A stretch of DNA of 64,000 bases, from positions 62,001-126,000 of the forward strand of contig NZ_LSKQ01000231.1 in assembly GCF_001557115.1 (NCBI RefSeq), given 5' to 3'. Within the stretch, counting starts at the first letter, position 1. Each line of letters opens with the position of its first letter. Source of the DNA: Erythrobacter sp. CCH5-A1. GTDB lineage: Bacteria > Pseudomonadota > Alphaproteobacteria > Sphingomonadales > Sphingomonadaceae. The translations under genes and the position numbers were made by a program. The notes beneath the pieces were generated by a model, which saw only the letters and a list, made by a program, of their open reading frames with translations, was not told the DNA's origin and searched no databases. Below, piece after piece: positions 1 to 8,953 of the stretch.

Positions 1-229
1 GCGCGTTCAGGGCGCCGCGCTCCTTGTAGGCCGCGGTGAACTGGAGGTTCTCGAACTTCAGCCAGATATTCGCGCCGGTGATCTGCGACAGCGTGATCGA
101 GTGCATCATCGGCGTGTTGACCACCGCGCCCGCAATCCGCGCAGCGGCGGCGCGGACGTCGTCGAGGGTGAGGTCGGCCGGAGTGGCGGCGGCGCCCTTG
201 GGGTTCGATGCGGTGGCTTGCGTCAACAT
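1..229 (-). CDS. ilvA: threonine dehydratase, N-terminal part (cut by window edge)
   Basis: Only the first 76 residues lie in the window; the gene runs off the left edge. It starts at an ATG at 229. The segment around residues 58-74 (KFENLQFTAAYKERGAL) matches the PLP-binding region of threonine/serine dehydratases, and Lys69 in AYKERGA is the expected PLP Schiff-base lysine. The family deaminates threonine to 2-oxobutyrate, either for isoleucine synthesis or for catabolism. The missing C-terminus would show whether a regulatory ACT domain is present, so biosynthetic (IlvA) and catabolic (TdcB) forms cannot be separated here. It is divergent from the amidohydrolase at 380. Confidence 0.85.
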   Translation of the reverse strand, partial: MLTQATASNPKGAAATPADLTLDDVRAAAARIAGAVVNTPMMHSITLSQITGANIWLKFENLQFTAAYKERGALNA

Positions 230-379
230 GATCCCGAGGCGATTAGAGCCTCGGGCGCGCAAGGGCAATGTGGCTTGGCCCGTGGGCGCGAAAGGATTTC
301 TGCGCGGGGGTGAAAGTTGGCAAGCGCGCGCGAAGGCGATAGGCACCGGCCTGACCCGCATTTCTGCCCAAGGATCGCC

Positions 380-2035
380 ATGCTCCGCTTCGCTTCTGCC
401 GCGCTTGCCGCCGTCTCCGCCCTCGCGCTCGCCGCCCCGGCGCTCGCCGATACGCTGGTCGACAATGTCGACGGGGTGACGATCGACGAGACCGGCAAGG
501 TCAAGCGCTTCAGCGCGCTGGTGTTTGACGAGAACGGCACGATCACCGCGGTGCTGGATCGCGCCGACAAGCGCCCGCAGACCGATTACCGCGTCGATGG
601 CGAGGGGCGGGTGATGCTGCCGGGCATGATCGATGCCCATGTCCACGTCATGGGGATCGGCTTCGGCGCGCTGACGCTGGATCTGTCGGACACCACCTCG
701 CTCGAAGGCGCGCTCGCCAAGATCAAGGCCTTTGCCGAGGAGAACCCCGGCCGCCCGTGGATCATCGGGCGCGGCTGGAACCAGGAGAAGTGGGGCCTCG
801 GCCGTTTCCCGACCGCCGCCGAGCTTGACGCGGTGGTGGCCGACCGTCCCGTCTGGCTGGAGCGGGTCGATGGCCACGCCGCCTGGGGCAACACCCTCGC
901 GATCCAGACCGCAGGCGTCACCGCCAAGACCGCGGACCCCTCGGGCGGCAAGATCATCCGCGATGCCAAAGGCAATCCGGCCGGCGTCTTCGTCGACAAG
1001 GCCGCGCTGCTGGTGGAGAAGGACGTCCCCGCCCCGCGCCCCGAAGACCGCGACCTCGCGCTCGCCAAGGCGCAGGAGGTGCTGCTCGGCTATGGTGTCA
1101 CCGCGGTCGCCGACATGGGCACCAGCCTTGCCGACTGGAACGCCTATCGCCGCGCGGGCGACAGCGGGCGGCTGGCGATCCGCATCATGTCCTATGCCGA
1201 TAGCCACGCGACGCTTTCCACCGTCGCCGGGCCGGAGCCGACGGTGTGGCTTTATGACGACCGCCTCAGGATGGGCGGGATCAAGCTCTATCTCGACGGT
1301 GCGCTGGGATCGCGCGGGGCGAGCCTCAAGGCGCCCTATCACGACGATCCGGGCGCCAAGGGGCTGCCGTTCCTTACGCCCTCGCAGCTCAGGAACCTGA
1401 TGAGCCTTGCCGCGATGGACAATTTCCAGACAGCGATCCACGCTATCGGCGATGCTGCCAATGCCGAGGTGCTGGGCGCGATCGAGGAGCTTTCGGAAAG
1501 CTACAAGGGTGACCGGCGCTGGCGGATCGAGCATGCGCAGATCATCGATTCCGCCGATCTTGCGCGGATGGGACGGCACGGGGTGATCGCTTCGATGCAG
1601 CCGCTTCACCAGACCTCCGACCGGCTGATGGCCGAGGCGCGGCTGGGGCCGGAGCGGCTGGCAGGGGCCTATCCGTGGCGCTCCGTGCTGACGGTGGGCG
1701 GCAGGCTCGCCTTCGGATCGGACGCGCCGGTCGAGCCCGCCGATCCCTGGGCCGGCATGGCCGCCGCGATCAGCCGCACCGATGCCAAGGGTGAGCCCTT
1801 CGGCGGGTGGTTCCCGCAGGAGACCGTGACGCGCGAACAGGCGCTTGCGGGCTTTACCGCGGACGCCGCCTTTGCCGGGTTCGCCGAAGGCCGCTTCGGC
1901 CGCCTGATCCCGGGCGAGCGCGCCGACTTCCTGTTCGTCGACCGTGACCCGCTGTTCGCCTCGCCGGAGGCGCTGCGCGCAACCAAGGTGCTGCAGGTGT
2001 GGATCGGCGGGGTGAAGGTCAAAGAGGCGGAGTAA
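380..2035 (+). CDS. secreted amidohydrolase (amidohydrolase 3 / YtcJ-like family)
   Basis: This is a 551-aa protein. I chose the ATG at 380 because it begins a clear signal peptide (MLRFASAALA...ALA, residues 1-23), so the enzyme should be periplasmic. Metal-dependent hydrolase motifs are visible: the HxH pair His87/His89 in GMIDAHVHVMG, AIHAIGDAANAE, RIEHAQIID and FGSDAPVEP. These fit the amidohydrolase-3 branch, whose members hydrolyse amides, formamides or similar C-N bonds; the substrate cannot be read from sequence. Its stop at 2033-2035 abuts the tatC stop on the other strand, so the two genes converge with no spacer. Function beyond metal-dependent hydrolase is uncertain. Confidence 0.85.
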   Translation: MLRFASAALAAVSALALAAPALADTLVDNVDGVTIDETGKVKRFSALVFDENGTITAVLDRADKRPQTDYRVDGEGRVMLPGMIDAHVHVMGIGFGALTLDLSDTTSLEGALAKIKAFAEENPGRPWIIGRGWNQEKWGLGRFPTAAELDAVVADRPVWLERVDGHAAWGNTLAIQTAGVTAKTADPSGGKIIRDAKGNPAGVFVDKAALLVEKDVPAPRPEDRDLALAKAQEVLLGYGVTAVADMGTSLADWNAYRRAGDSGRLAIRIMSYADSHATLSTVAGPEPTVWLYDDRLRMGGIKLYLDGALGSRGASLKAPYHDDPGAKGLPFLTPSQLRNLMSLAAMDNFQTAIHAIGDAANAEVLGAIEELSESYKGDRRWRIEHAQIIDSADLARMGRHGVIASMQPLHQTSDRLMAEARLGPERLAGAYPWRSVLTVGGRLAFGSDAPVEPADPWAGMAAAISRTDAKGEPFGGWFPQETVTREQALAGFTADAAFAGFAEGRFGRLIPGERADFLFVDRDPLFASPEALRATKVLQVWIGGVKVKEAE

Positions 2036-2845
2036 TTACTCCGCCGCAGCCGCTTCTGCCGCCTGCTCCGCCTCGCGCGCAGCCTTGTCTTCGGCGACCG
2101 CCTTTTCCTGCAAGCGCATAAGCACCAGCGAAGCCTCGAACAGCAGCAGCAGCGGCACCGCGAGAATGATCTGCGAGCCCGGATCGGGCGGGGTCACGAT
2201 CGCGGCGATGATGAAGATGCCGACGATCACATAGCGCCGCGCCGCCACCATCTGGTCGCGGGTGACGATCCCGGCGCGGTGGAGCAGCAGCAGCAGCACC
2301 GGCAGCAGGAACGTCACACCGAAGCCGAGGATGAACTGCATGACGAGGTTGAGATACTCGCCCGCGCTCGGCAGGGCCTGCACCTCGAGCCCCCCCGCCT
2401 CGCCCCCGAACCCGAGGAAGAACTTGAAGGCGGTCGGCATGACGATGAAATAGGCGAGCGATGCGCCCGCGCCGAACAGCACGGGGGTGGCGAAGAGGAA
2501 GGGCAGGAAGGCCTTTTTCTCGCGCGCGTAGAGCCCCGGCGCGACAAAGGCCCACAGCTGGTTGGCGATCACCGGGAAGCTCACCATGAAGCCCGCAAAC
2601 AGCGCGACCTTCAGCTCGACAAAGAACACTTCGGGCAGTTTGGTGAAGATCAGCTGGCCCTTGCCGTCGGGAAAGGCCTGCTTGAGCGGCCAGACCAGAA
2701 TGCCGAGGATCTCGTCGGCGAAATAGAGGCACACCGCAAACCCCACCGCCAGCGCCAGCAGCGCGCGCACCACGCGGGTGCGCAGTTCGATCAGGTGGTC
2801 GAGCAGCGGGGCGCGGGTCTCGTCGAGATCCTGAATGCTAAACAT
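2036..2845 (-). CDS. tatC: Sec-independent protein translocase subunit TatC
   Basis: This 269-aa polytopic inner-membrane protein starts at MFSIQDLDETRAPLLDHL. The N-terminal DHLIELRTRVVRALLAL segment is the typical TatC entry motif, followed by about six hydrophobic segments and an Ala/Glu-rich cytoplasmic tail. TatC recognises twin-arginine signal peptides and, with TatA and TatB, exports folded proteins. The start overlaps the tatB stop by 8 bp, which indicates translational coupling. It is the last gene of tatABC here. The size and order are normal for alphaproteobacteria. Confidence 0.96.
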   Translation of the reverse strand: MFSIQDLDETRAPLLDHLIELRTRVVRALLALAVGFAVCLYFADEILGILVWPLKQAFPDGKGQLIFTKLPEVFFVELKVALFAGFMVSFPVIANQLWAFVAPGLYAREKKAFLPFLFATPVLFGAGASLAYFIVMPTAFKFFLGFGGEAGGLEVQALPSAGEYLNLVMQFILGFGVTFLLPVLLLLLHRAGIVTRDQMVAARRYVIVGIFIIAAIVTPPDPGSQIILAVPLLLLFEASLVLMRLQEKAVAEDKAAREAEQAAEAAAAE

Positions 2846-3317
2846 TCTCGTCCCCCGTGTGCGGCTTTGCGGGCAGCATCGGCGGAGGCGGCGTTTCGGG
2901 CGCGGCATCGGGGGCAGGGCCGCCGACCGTCACGGTCGCGATCGGTGCCGGGGCCTTGTCGAACAGCGAAGGCTGCGGCGCAGGAGCGGCCGGGGGGTCC
3001 TCGACGATCCGATGCTCCGGCGGGTTATCGACCGGCGGCGGGCCGGTCATCACCGGGGCGCCGGCTTCCGCCTCGGTCAGCGCGGCGGAACGGCGCATGA
3101 TCTCCTCGTTCTGCGCCTTCCACTTCTTTTCCATTTCCTCCAGCTCGGCCTCGCGTACCATGGCGTCGATGCCGGAGCGGAAATGGGCGGAGATGCGGCG
3201 CATCTTGCCGATCCAGCGACCGGCAGTGCGCATCGCCAGCGGCATGTCCTTGGGACCGATCACGATCACCGCGACGATCAGGATGACCAGCAGCTCTCCG
3301 GCGCCGACATCGAACAT
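2838..3317 (-). CDS. tatB: Sec-independent protein translocase subunit TatB
   Basis: This is a 159-aa protein with a single N-terminal membrane helix (MFDVGAGELLVILIVAVIVIG), a Gly-Pro-Lys hinge and an amphipathic, charged stretch (residues about 25-80). The C-terminal half is Pro/Ala-rich and low in complexity. TatB forms the substrate-receptor complex with TatC. The gene sits 45 bp after tatA and overlaps tatC by 8 bp, which supports TatB rather than a second TatA. The long proline-rich tail is common in alphaproteobacterial TatB and carries no recognisable domain. Confidence 0.94.
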   Translation of the reverse strand: MFDVGAGELLVILIVAVIVIGPKDMPLAMRTAGRWIGKMRRISAHFRSGIDAMVREAELEEMEKKWKAQNEEIMRRSAALTEAEAGAPVMTGPPPVDNPPEHRIVEDPPAAPAPQPSLFDKAPAPIATVTVGGPAPDAAPETPPPPMLPAKPHTGDENV

Positions 3318-3362
3318 GAAAGGGGCGCCTCGGCTGTCGTCAGGAGATCAGGGGCGAAACGC

Positions 3363-3599
3363 TCAGGCGCCGGTGCTGTCGGTCTTTTCGGCCGGGGCAG
3401 CAGCGGGGGCTTCGACCGGTGCGGCGGGCGGCTCGATCCGCACGGACTTGGCGGTTTCCTCGGTCTCGTTGAGGCCCTTCTTGAAGCTCGAGATGCCCCT
3501 GCCGAAATCGCCCATCATTTCCGAAATGCGGCCGCGCCCGAACAGGACCAGCACGATCAAGAGAACGATGATCCAGTGCCAAAGCGAACCAAAACCCAT
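3363..3599 (-). CDS. tatA: Sec-independent protein translocase subunit TatA
   Basis: This is a 78-aa protein starting at [20 protein letters not shown]. It has one membrane helix, then FGRGRIS and an amphipathic helix with [12 protein letters not shown], the classic TatA signature. TatA oligomers form the protein-conducting element of the Tat system. A longer reading frame extends upstream but lacks a sensible start, and the size from 3599 is usual for TatA. It is the first gene of tatABC and lies 108 bp downstream of scpB, so it may share that transcript. Confidence 0.95.
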   Translation of the reverse strand: MGFGSLWHWIIVLLIVLVLFGRGRISEMMGDFGRGISSFKKGLNETEETAKSVRIEPPAAPVEAPAAAPAEKTDSTGA

Positions 3600-3707
3600 T
3601 GTCTCAACTCCTGAACCGCGGCCTGGCCAAAACGGGTGCCGCAAGGCCGGGACGCGGCCCGGCGTTCGATAGTGGTGCATTTAGTCCGCTTCGCAGCGAA
3701 TTGCGAG

Positions 3708-4349
3708 TCAGTCCGCCAGATTCTCGTCGTCATCCTCGGCTTGCGGCGCGTCGGGCTCCTCGTCGGGCTCGAAGTTCATCGCGTTCTCCAGCGCCTCGTC
3801 GACCGGATCGAGCAGGCCGGCGGCGCGCAATTCGTCGATGCCAGGGAGATCACGGCGGCTGGCGAGGCCGAAGTGGTCGAGGAAATCGGGGGTGGTGGCG
3901 TAGATCACCGGTCGGCCCGGAACCTCGCGGCGGCCGGCGGGCTTCACCCAGCCCGCCTCCATCAGCACGTCCAATGTCCCCGCGCTGGTCTGCACGCCGC
4001 GGATCGATTCGATCTCGGCGCGGCTGACCGGTTCGTGATAGGCGATGATCGCGAGCACCTCGGTCGCCGCGCGGCTGAGGCGGCGGACCTGCTCCTTCTC
4101 GCGGCGCAGCAGGTGCGCGAGGTCCGGCGCGGTCTCGAAATGCCAGCGCCCCCCGCGCTCGACAAGGTGGACACCGCGGGTGCGGTAACGGGCTTCGAGC
4201 AGGCCCAGCGCCTCGCGCACCTCGCGCGGTTCCAGCCCGCCAAGGTGCCCGGCGAGCGCCTCGACCCCCATCGGCGTCTCGGCGGCGAAGAGCGTGGCTT
4301 CCACCGCGCGCTCGAGGGTGCCGGGCTCGTCCTGGCGCTCCTCGCTCAT
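3708..4349 (-). CDS. scpB: segregation and condensation protein B
   Basis: This is a 213-aa protein. The start MSEERQDEPGTLERAVEATLF overlaps the scpA stop by 4 bp. The ScpB winged-helix pair is recognisable from EATLFAAETPMGVEALA, LSRAATEVLAIIAYHEPVSRAEIESIRGV and GRPVIYATTPDFLDHFGL. ScpB dimers bind ScpA and, with SMC, compact and separate chromosomes. The acidic tail (EPDEEPDAPQAEDDDEN) is disordered. Its neighbour scpA and the tat genes downstream are the normal alphaproteobacterial context. Confidence 0.95.
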   Translation of the reverse strand: MSEERQDEPGTLERAVEATLFAAETPMGVEALAGHLGGLEPREVREALGLLEARYRTRGVHLVERGGRWHFETAPDLAHLLRREKEQVRRLSRAATEVLAIIAYHEPVSRAEIESIRGVQTSAGTLDVLMEAGWVKPAGRREVPGRPVIYATTPDFLDHFGLASRRDLPGIDELRAAGLLDPVDEALENAMNFEPDEEPDAPQAEDDDENLAD

Positions 4350-5131
4350 GCCGCAGCCTCGCGCAGGCGGCGGATGCGCAAGGGGGCGAAGGCGCCGTCC
4401 TGTTCGATCTCCGCCCGACCGCGCTTGGTCAGCTCGAGCGCGGCAACGAAGCTCGAAGCCAGCGCCGAGCGCCGAAGCGCGGGCGAGGCGTGGGGCGGGA
4501 GGAAGTCGCGGATCTCCATCCATTCCAGCGTCACGCCGAGCATCGAGGACACCCGTTCGAGCGCGGAATCGAGCGTCATCACCGGACGGTTCGCCACATG
4601 ATAGATCCGCGGCGCGGTGCGCGCCTTGACCTGCCCGTAGGCCTGGATGACGCTGAACAGGTCGGAGCGCCACACCGTCTTGCGATCGGTGCGCAGGCCC
4701 TCCGGGCTGCCTCTCAGGAACACGTCGCGCCCGATCCGGTCGCGGCCCATGAGGCGCCCCGCCGCCTCACGCATCGCGCCGAGACGTTGCAGGCGGATCT
4801 GGAGGCGCAGCGCCAGTTCTTCGGGGCTCGGGTCCTCCTGCTCAACCTTGGGCAGCAGCATCGCCGACTTGAGGTAGGCGAGCCAGGCCGCCATCACGAG
4901 GTAATCGGCCGCCAGCTCCAGCTTCAGCGCTCCGGCGCGCTCGATGTAGCCCAGATACTGATCGACCAGCGCGAGGATCGAAATCTGCCTGAGGTCGACC
5001 TTCTGCCGCCGCGCGAGATCGAGCAGCAGGTCGAGCGGGCCCTCCCAACCGTCGAGCTCGAGATAGAGCGCGTCGGCGTCCTGCCGTCCGGCCTCGGGCG
5101 CAAGCATGAAGGGCTGGTCGGGCGCGTTCAT
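4346..5131 (-). CDS. scpA: segregation and condensation protein A
   Basis: This is a 261-aa kleisin of the SMC-ScpAB complex. The start MNAPDQPFM overlaps nagZ by 4 bp. The N-terminal YLELDGWEGPLDLLLDLARRQKVDL and ADYLVMAAWLAYLKSAMLLP blocks are the hallmark of ScpA and bind the SMC neck. The C-terminal winged helix (ALERVSSMLGVTLEWMEI to the end) would bind the SMC head. The gene is translationally coupled to both nagZ and scpB, so the three are almost certainly one operon. Confidence 0.95.
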   Translation of the reverse strand: MNAPDQPFMLAPEAGRQDADALYLELDGWEGPLDLLLDLARRQKVDLRQISILALVDQYLGYIERAGALKLELAADYLVMAAWLAYLKSAMLLPKVEQEDPSPEELALRLQIRLQRLGAMREAAGRLMGRDRIGRDVFLRGSPEGLRTDRKTVWRSDLFSVIQAYGQVKARTAPRIYHVANRPVMTLDSALERVSSMLGVTLEWMEIRDFLPPHASPALRRSALASSFVAALELTKRGRAEIEQDGAFAPLRIRRLREAAA

Positions 5132-6141
5132 GCGGTGAGCGCCAGCAGGGCGTCGCGCTTGGCGAGGAGTTCGGCGGTCTCGGGGGCGATAGCATCGGCC
5201 ACCCGCGTGCCCGCCAGCGCCCGGTCGAGCCGCGCGGCGGTGGCCTCGGACATGGCGGGGAGCACGTCGCAGATGCCCTCCATGTCGGCCCTCTTCGCCC
5301 AGCAATTCAGCACGAGATCGCACCCCGCCGCTTGGGCGCGGGCGGCGCGTTCGGGGATCGTGCCGCCCAATGCCTCCATATCGATATCGTCGGTGAGCAG
5401 CAGCCCGTCGAAGCCGATGGCGCCGCGGATCACGTCGCGGATCACGGTTTCGGACAGGGTTGCGGGGTTCTCGGGGTCCCAGGCAGTGAAGACGAGATGC
5501 CCGGTCATGCCGATGAGCGCGTGGCTCAAGGCGCGGAACGGGGCGAGGTCGTCCTCCAGTTCCTCGGCGCTCGCGGTGACCGTGGGAAGCGCCTTGTGGG
5601 TGTCGACATCGGTGCGCCCGTGGCCCGGCATGTGCTTGATGCAGCCCGCAACGCCACCCGCTGCCAACCCTTCGAGCACCGCACGGCCAAGTGCCGCGAC
5701 CTGCATCGGATCGCTGCCGAAGGCGCGGTCGCCGATAACGTCGTGCGCGCCGGGGACTCGCAGATCGAGCGGGGGGTGGTAATCGACGGTGATGCCCATG
5801 GCCGACAATTCGAGCCCCATCGCGGTCGCGTTGGCCCGCGCCGCCTCGATCGCGCTCGCGGGGGCGATGTCATACAGCTTTTCGAATGCCGCGCCTGCCG
5901 GATAGCCCGCCCAATGCGGCGGGCGCAGCCGGGCGACGCGGCCCCCTTCCTGATCGATCGAGACCAGCAGCCGCTCGCGCCCGTGGATGCTCCTGAGGTC
6001 ATCGGTCAGCGCGCGCAGCTGCTCCGGGTCAACGATATTGCGGCCGAACAGGATGTAGCCCGCCGGATCGCAATCGCGGAAGAAGGCGCGCTCGTCTTCG
6101 GTGAGGACGGGGCCCGAGAGGCCGAAAATCGCCGGAATCAT
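5128..6141 (-). CDS. nagZ: beta-N-acetylhexosaminidase (GH3, NagZ)
   Basis: This is a 337-aa cytoplasmic glycoside hydrolase family 3 enzyme starting at MIPAIFGLSG. It shows SIDQEGGRVARL (about 61-72), the NagZ signature KHMPGHG (169-175) followed by a TDVDTHK loop, and TDDIDME (250-256) bearing the catalytic aspartate. NagZ removes GlcNAc from anhydro-muropeptides during peptidoglycan recycling, which in many bacteria links cell-wall turnover to beta-lactamase induction. Single-domain length is normal. It overlaps scpA by 4 bp. A GC-rich hairpin separates it from the SPOR gene upstream. Confidence 0.95.
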   Translation of the reverse strand: MIPAIFGLSGPVLTEDERAFFRDCDPAGYILFGRNIVDPEQLRALTDDLRSIHGRERLLVSIDQEGGRVARLRPPHWAGYPAGAAFEKLYDIAPASAIEAARANATAMGLELSAMGITVDYHPPLDLRVPGAHDVIGDRAFGSDPMQVAALGRAVLEGLAAGGVAGCIKHMPGHGRTDVDTHKALPTVTASAEELEDDLAPFRALSHALIGMTGHLVFTAWDPENPATLSETVIRDVIRGAIGFDGLLLTDDIDMEALGGTIPERAARAQAAGCDLVLNCWAKRADMEGICDVLPAMSEATAARLDRALAGTRVADAIAPETAELLAKRDALLALTA

Positions 6142-6193
6142 CCGTGTAACGTCGCACCGTGCGCGGGGGCTATCAAGGGTGGCACCGGCGCAT

Positions 6194-6213
6194 GGCGGGG
6201 GATAGCCCCCGCC
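6194..6213 (-). terminator. GC-rich hairpin between the SPOR gene and nagZ
   Basis: An 8-bp perfect GC stem (GGCGGGGG / CCCCCGCC) with a 4-nt loop lies 25 bp beyond the SPOR-gene stop. No strong U-run follows, so it may attenuate transcription or stabilise the mRNA rather than fully terminate it. Confidence 0.4.
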
Positions 6214-6237
6214 AATCCCCAACTACTTGAAGCCGGT

Positions 6238-6957
6238 TTACTTGACCTGGCAATCGACCCCGTCGGCCTTGAGCGCACCGCACAGGCGGTCGGCCTCGGC
6301 ACGGGTGCCGACCACGGCCTGGAGGCGGTAGACCGTGCCGATATCGACCTTGCCTTCGACCACGCGGTACTTGATGCCCTTCAAGGCGTCGGTGCGGCGC
6401 TGGGCGTCGCTCCAGCCCTGTTCGGCGCGGGCGCGGGTGCCGTAGGCGGCGAGCTGAACCCCGACGCCGCCCGTTTGCGGGGCCTGCCCGGCAGCGGGAG
6501 TGGCAGCAGGCACGGGCTTTGTCGGCGCAGGCGAGGGTTGCCCGGCAGGCTGGCCCGCCATCGGCCCGCCCGCCTGCGGCGGCATTGGCGTTCCGGCGAC
6601 CACGCCGGGGCGCGATCCGCCCTCGCCCACCACGGGTGCGACATTGCCGGTGCCGTCAAAGGTCTTGCCGCCCGGATCGTCGGGGCGCTGCTTTATCGGG
6701 CCTTCGGGCGCCGGAATCACGCTGCCATCGGCGACCACCTCGCCGCTGGCTGCGCGGTTGGTGACGTACCACACGCCCGCCACCACCACGCCGAGCAGCG
6801 CCAGCAGGCCCAAGGCAAACAGCACGATCTGGCTGGTGTCGATCCCGCCTGCGCCTTCTTCCTCCTCATCGGATTCGAGCCACGGCAGGCTGTCGGTGTC
6901 GGAAAGCCCGAGCTCGCCGTCGACCTCGTTCAGATCTTCATATTCGGCATCGATCAT
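6238..6957 (-). CDS. SPOR-domain membrane protein
   Basis: This is a 239-aa protein. It has an acidic cytoplasmic N-terminus, one membrane helix (about residues 45-65, VLFALGLLALLGVVVAGVWYV), a long Gly/Pro/Ala linker and a C-terminal SPOR domain (about 165-239, GVQLAAYGTRARAEQGW...LKADGVDCQV). SPOR domains bind denuded peptidoglycan at division sites, so the protein probably acts in the periplasm at the septum. The ATG at 6957 is preceded by a GGGGGCGAG-type ribosome site; a TTG at 6981 is possible but less likely. It directly follows argS, as in related genomes. Confidence 0.88.
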   Translation of the reverse strand: MIDAEYEDLNEVDGELGLSDTDSLPWLESDEEEEGAGGIDTSQIVLFALGLLALLGVVVAGVWYVTNRAASGEVVADGSVIPAPEGPIKQRPDDPGGKTFDGTGNVAPVVGEGGSRPGVVAGTPMPPQAGGPMAGQPAGQPSPAPTKPVPAATPAAGQAPQTGGVGVQLAAYGTRARAEQGWSDAQRRTDALKGIKYRVVEGKVDIGTVYRLQAVVGTRAEADRLCGALKADGVDCQVK

Positions 6958-6988
6958 CACGGCAGCGTCTCGCCCCCACAAGGCCTGA

Positions 6989-8737
6989 TTACATACTCTC
7001 GACCGCCTCGACGCCGAGGACGCCGAGACCGTTGCGGATCACTTGCCCGATTGCCCCGGCAAGGAAAAGCCTTGCCGCGGTCAGCTGAGCGTCGTGTTCC
7101 ACGATGAAGCGCTTTTCGGGGCGGTCGTTACCCAGATTCCAGTAGGAATGGAGATCGGCGGCGAGATCGTAGAGATAGAAGGCGATCCGGTGCGGCTCGC
7201 GCGCCCGGGCAGCGGCCTCGATCTCGCGCGGGAATTGTGCCGCGCGCGCCACCAGCGCCAGTTCCTCGGCCCCGAGCTTGTCGAGCGCAGCATCCGAGGG
7301 CGTGATCCCCAAGTCTGCGGCCTTCCTCAGCGTCGAGCGGATGCGCGCGTGGGCGTACTGGACGTAGAAGACCGGGTTGTCCTTGGATGCCTCGACCACC
7401 TTGTCGAAGTCGAAATCCATTTGCGCGTCGGGCTTGCGGGTGAGCATGGTGAAGCGCACCACGTCCTTGCCGACCATGTCGACCACGTCGGCAAGAGTGA
7501 CGAAATTGCCCGCGCGCTTCGACATCTTGAACGGCTGGCCGCCCTTCATCAGCTGCACCATCTGGACGAGCTTGACCTCGAACGGCTTGGGCGCTGCGCC
7601 ATCGGCGCTGGTCAGCGCTGCCACCGCCGCCTTGATCCGCTTGACGGTGCCCGCATGGTCCGCGCCCCAGATATCGACCAGCGCGTCGGCGCTCTGCGCC
7701 TTCTGGAAGTGGTAGGCGAGGTCCGCGCCAAAGTAAGTCCACGCGCCGTTCGACTTCTTGATCGGGCGATCCTGATCGTCCCCGAACCTGGTCGAGCGGA
7801 ACAGCGGCAGCTGGACCGGCTCCCAGTCCTCGGGCGGGGCCTTGCCCTTGGGGGCTTCGAGCACGCCGTCATAGACGAGATCGTGGTCGCGCAGCCATTG
7901 CTCGGCCGCATCGACCTTGCCCGAGGCCTGCAATTCGGCCTCGGAGGAAAACAGGTCGTGCTTGATGCCGAGCGTGGCGAGGTCCGCGCGGATCATGTCC
8001 ATCATCGCCGCGACTGCGCGGGTGCGGAACAGGATGAGCCACTCGGCCTCGGGCGCGGCGGCGTAGCTGTCGCCGAACTCGGCGGCGAGCGCCTCGCCGA
8101 CCGGCTTCAGGTATTCACCGGGATAGAGCCCCTCGGGGATAGTGATTTCTTCCCCCAACACCTCGCGATACCGCATGTGCACCGAGCGGGCGAGGACATC
8201 GACCTGCGCGCCCGCATCGTTGACGTAATACTCTTTGGTCACCCGGTGCCCGGCGAATTCGAGCAGGCCCGCAAGCGCGTCGCCCACCACCGCGCCGCGG
8301 CAGTGGCCCATGTGCATCGGGCCGGTGGGGTTGGCCGAGACATATTCGACATTGACCACCCGGCCCTCGCCCATGCCCGAGCGGCCGTAATCGGCGCCGA
8401 GCTTGGCGATGGCAGCGAGTTCGCTCAGCCATGCGGCCGGGGCAAGGCGCAGGTTGATGAAGCCGGGGCCGGCGATCTCCGCGCTGGTGATGCCGGGGTG
8501 CGCCGCGAGCCTCGCCGTGATGGCCTCGGCCAGCGCGCGCGGGTTGAGGCCCGCGGGCTTGGCCAGCACCATCGCGGCATTGGTCGCAAGATCGCCATGC
8601 GAGGCATCGCGCGGCGGCTCCAATGTGACGTTGGCGAAGGAGGTGCCCGCGGGCAGCAGGCCTTCGCCGACCAGTTCGGTCAGCACTTGTTCGATCAGGG
8701 CCGCATGGGCGGCGTAGAGGGTTTTCGGTTCGGTCAT
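6989..8737 (-). CDS. argS: arginyl-tRNA synthetase
   Basis: This is a 582-aa class I aminoacyl-tRNA synthetase that charges tRNA-Arg. It has the N-terminal Add-1 domain, the HIGH motif as HMGH at 142-145 within SANPTGPMHMGHCRG, and a KMSK motif at 404-407 (PFKMSKRAGNF), followed by the alpha-helical DALR anticodon-binding domain. Length is typical for bacterial ArgRS. Expression with the downstream SPOR gene is likely, since only 31 bp separate them. Confidence 0.97.
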   Translation of the reverse strand: MTEPKTLYAAHAALIEQVLTELVGEGLLPAGTSFANVTLEPPRDASHGDLATNAAMVLAKPAGLNPRALAEAITARLAAHPGITSAEIAGPGFINLRLAPAAWLSELAAIAKLGADYGRSGMGEGRVVNVEYVSANPTGPMHMGHCRGAVVGDALAGLLEFAGHRVTKEYYVNDAGAQVDVLARSVHMRYREVLGEEITIPEGLYPGEYLKPVGEALAAEFGDSYAAAPEAEWLILFRTRAVAAMMDMIRADLATLGIKHDLFSSEAELQASGKVDAAEQWLRDHDLVYDGVLEAPKGKAPPEDWEPVQLPLFRSTRFGDDQDRPIKKSNGAWTYFGADLAYHFQKAQSADALVDIWGADHAGTVKRIKAAVAALTSADGAAPKPFEVKLVQMVQLMKGGQPFKMSKRAGNFVTLADVVDMVGKDVVRFTMLTRKPDAQMDFDFDKVVEASKDNPVFYVQYAHARIRSTLRKAADLGITPSDAALDKLGAEELALVARAAQFPREIEAAARAREPHRIAFYLYDLAADLHSYWNLGNDRPEKRFIVEHDAQLTAARLFLAGAIGQVIRNGLGVLGVEAVESM

Positions 8738-8953
8738 CGGTTTCTCGTAGCGATGGCGCGGAGGTTCGCGCGTGCAAAGAAGGAAGCGGGGTCCCGGGTC
8801 AAGCCCGGTAAGACGATATAGGGCGAGCGCAGCAGCAGGTGGCTATGATCGACGCCGAAGGCGTCGTGAGCGCACGCGCGCGAGCCGCAGGTGCCCCGAA
8901 GCGAAGCGAAGGGAACAGCACCGAGGACGCGGGCGCGGAGGCGCCGCGCAAAC

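Noticed and set aside
8794..8808. Small CCGGG-TCAAG-CCCGG hairpin between argS and the lipoprotein gene
   Set aside because: Only 5 bp, no T-run, and no gene needs termination at this point; considered chance in GC-rich DNA.
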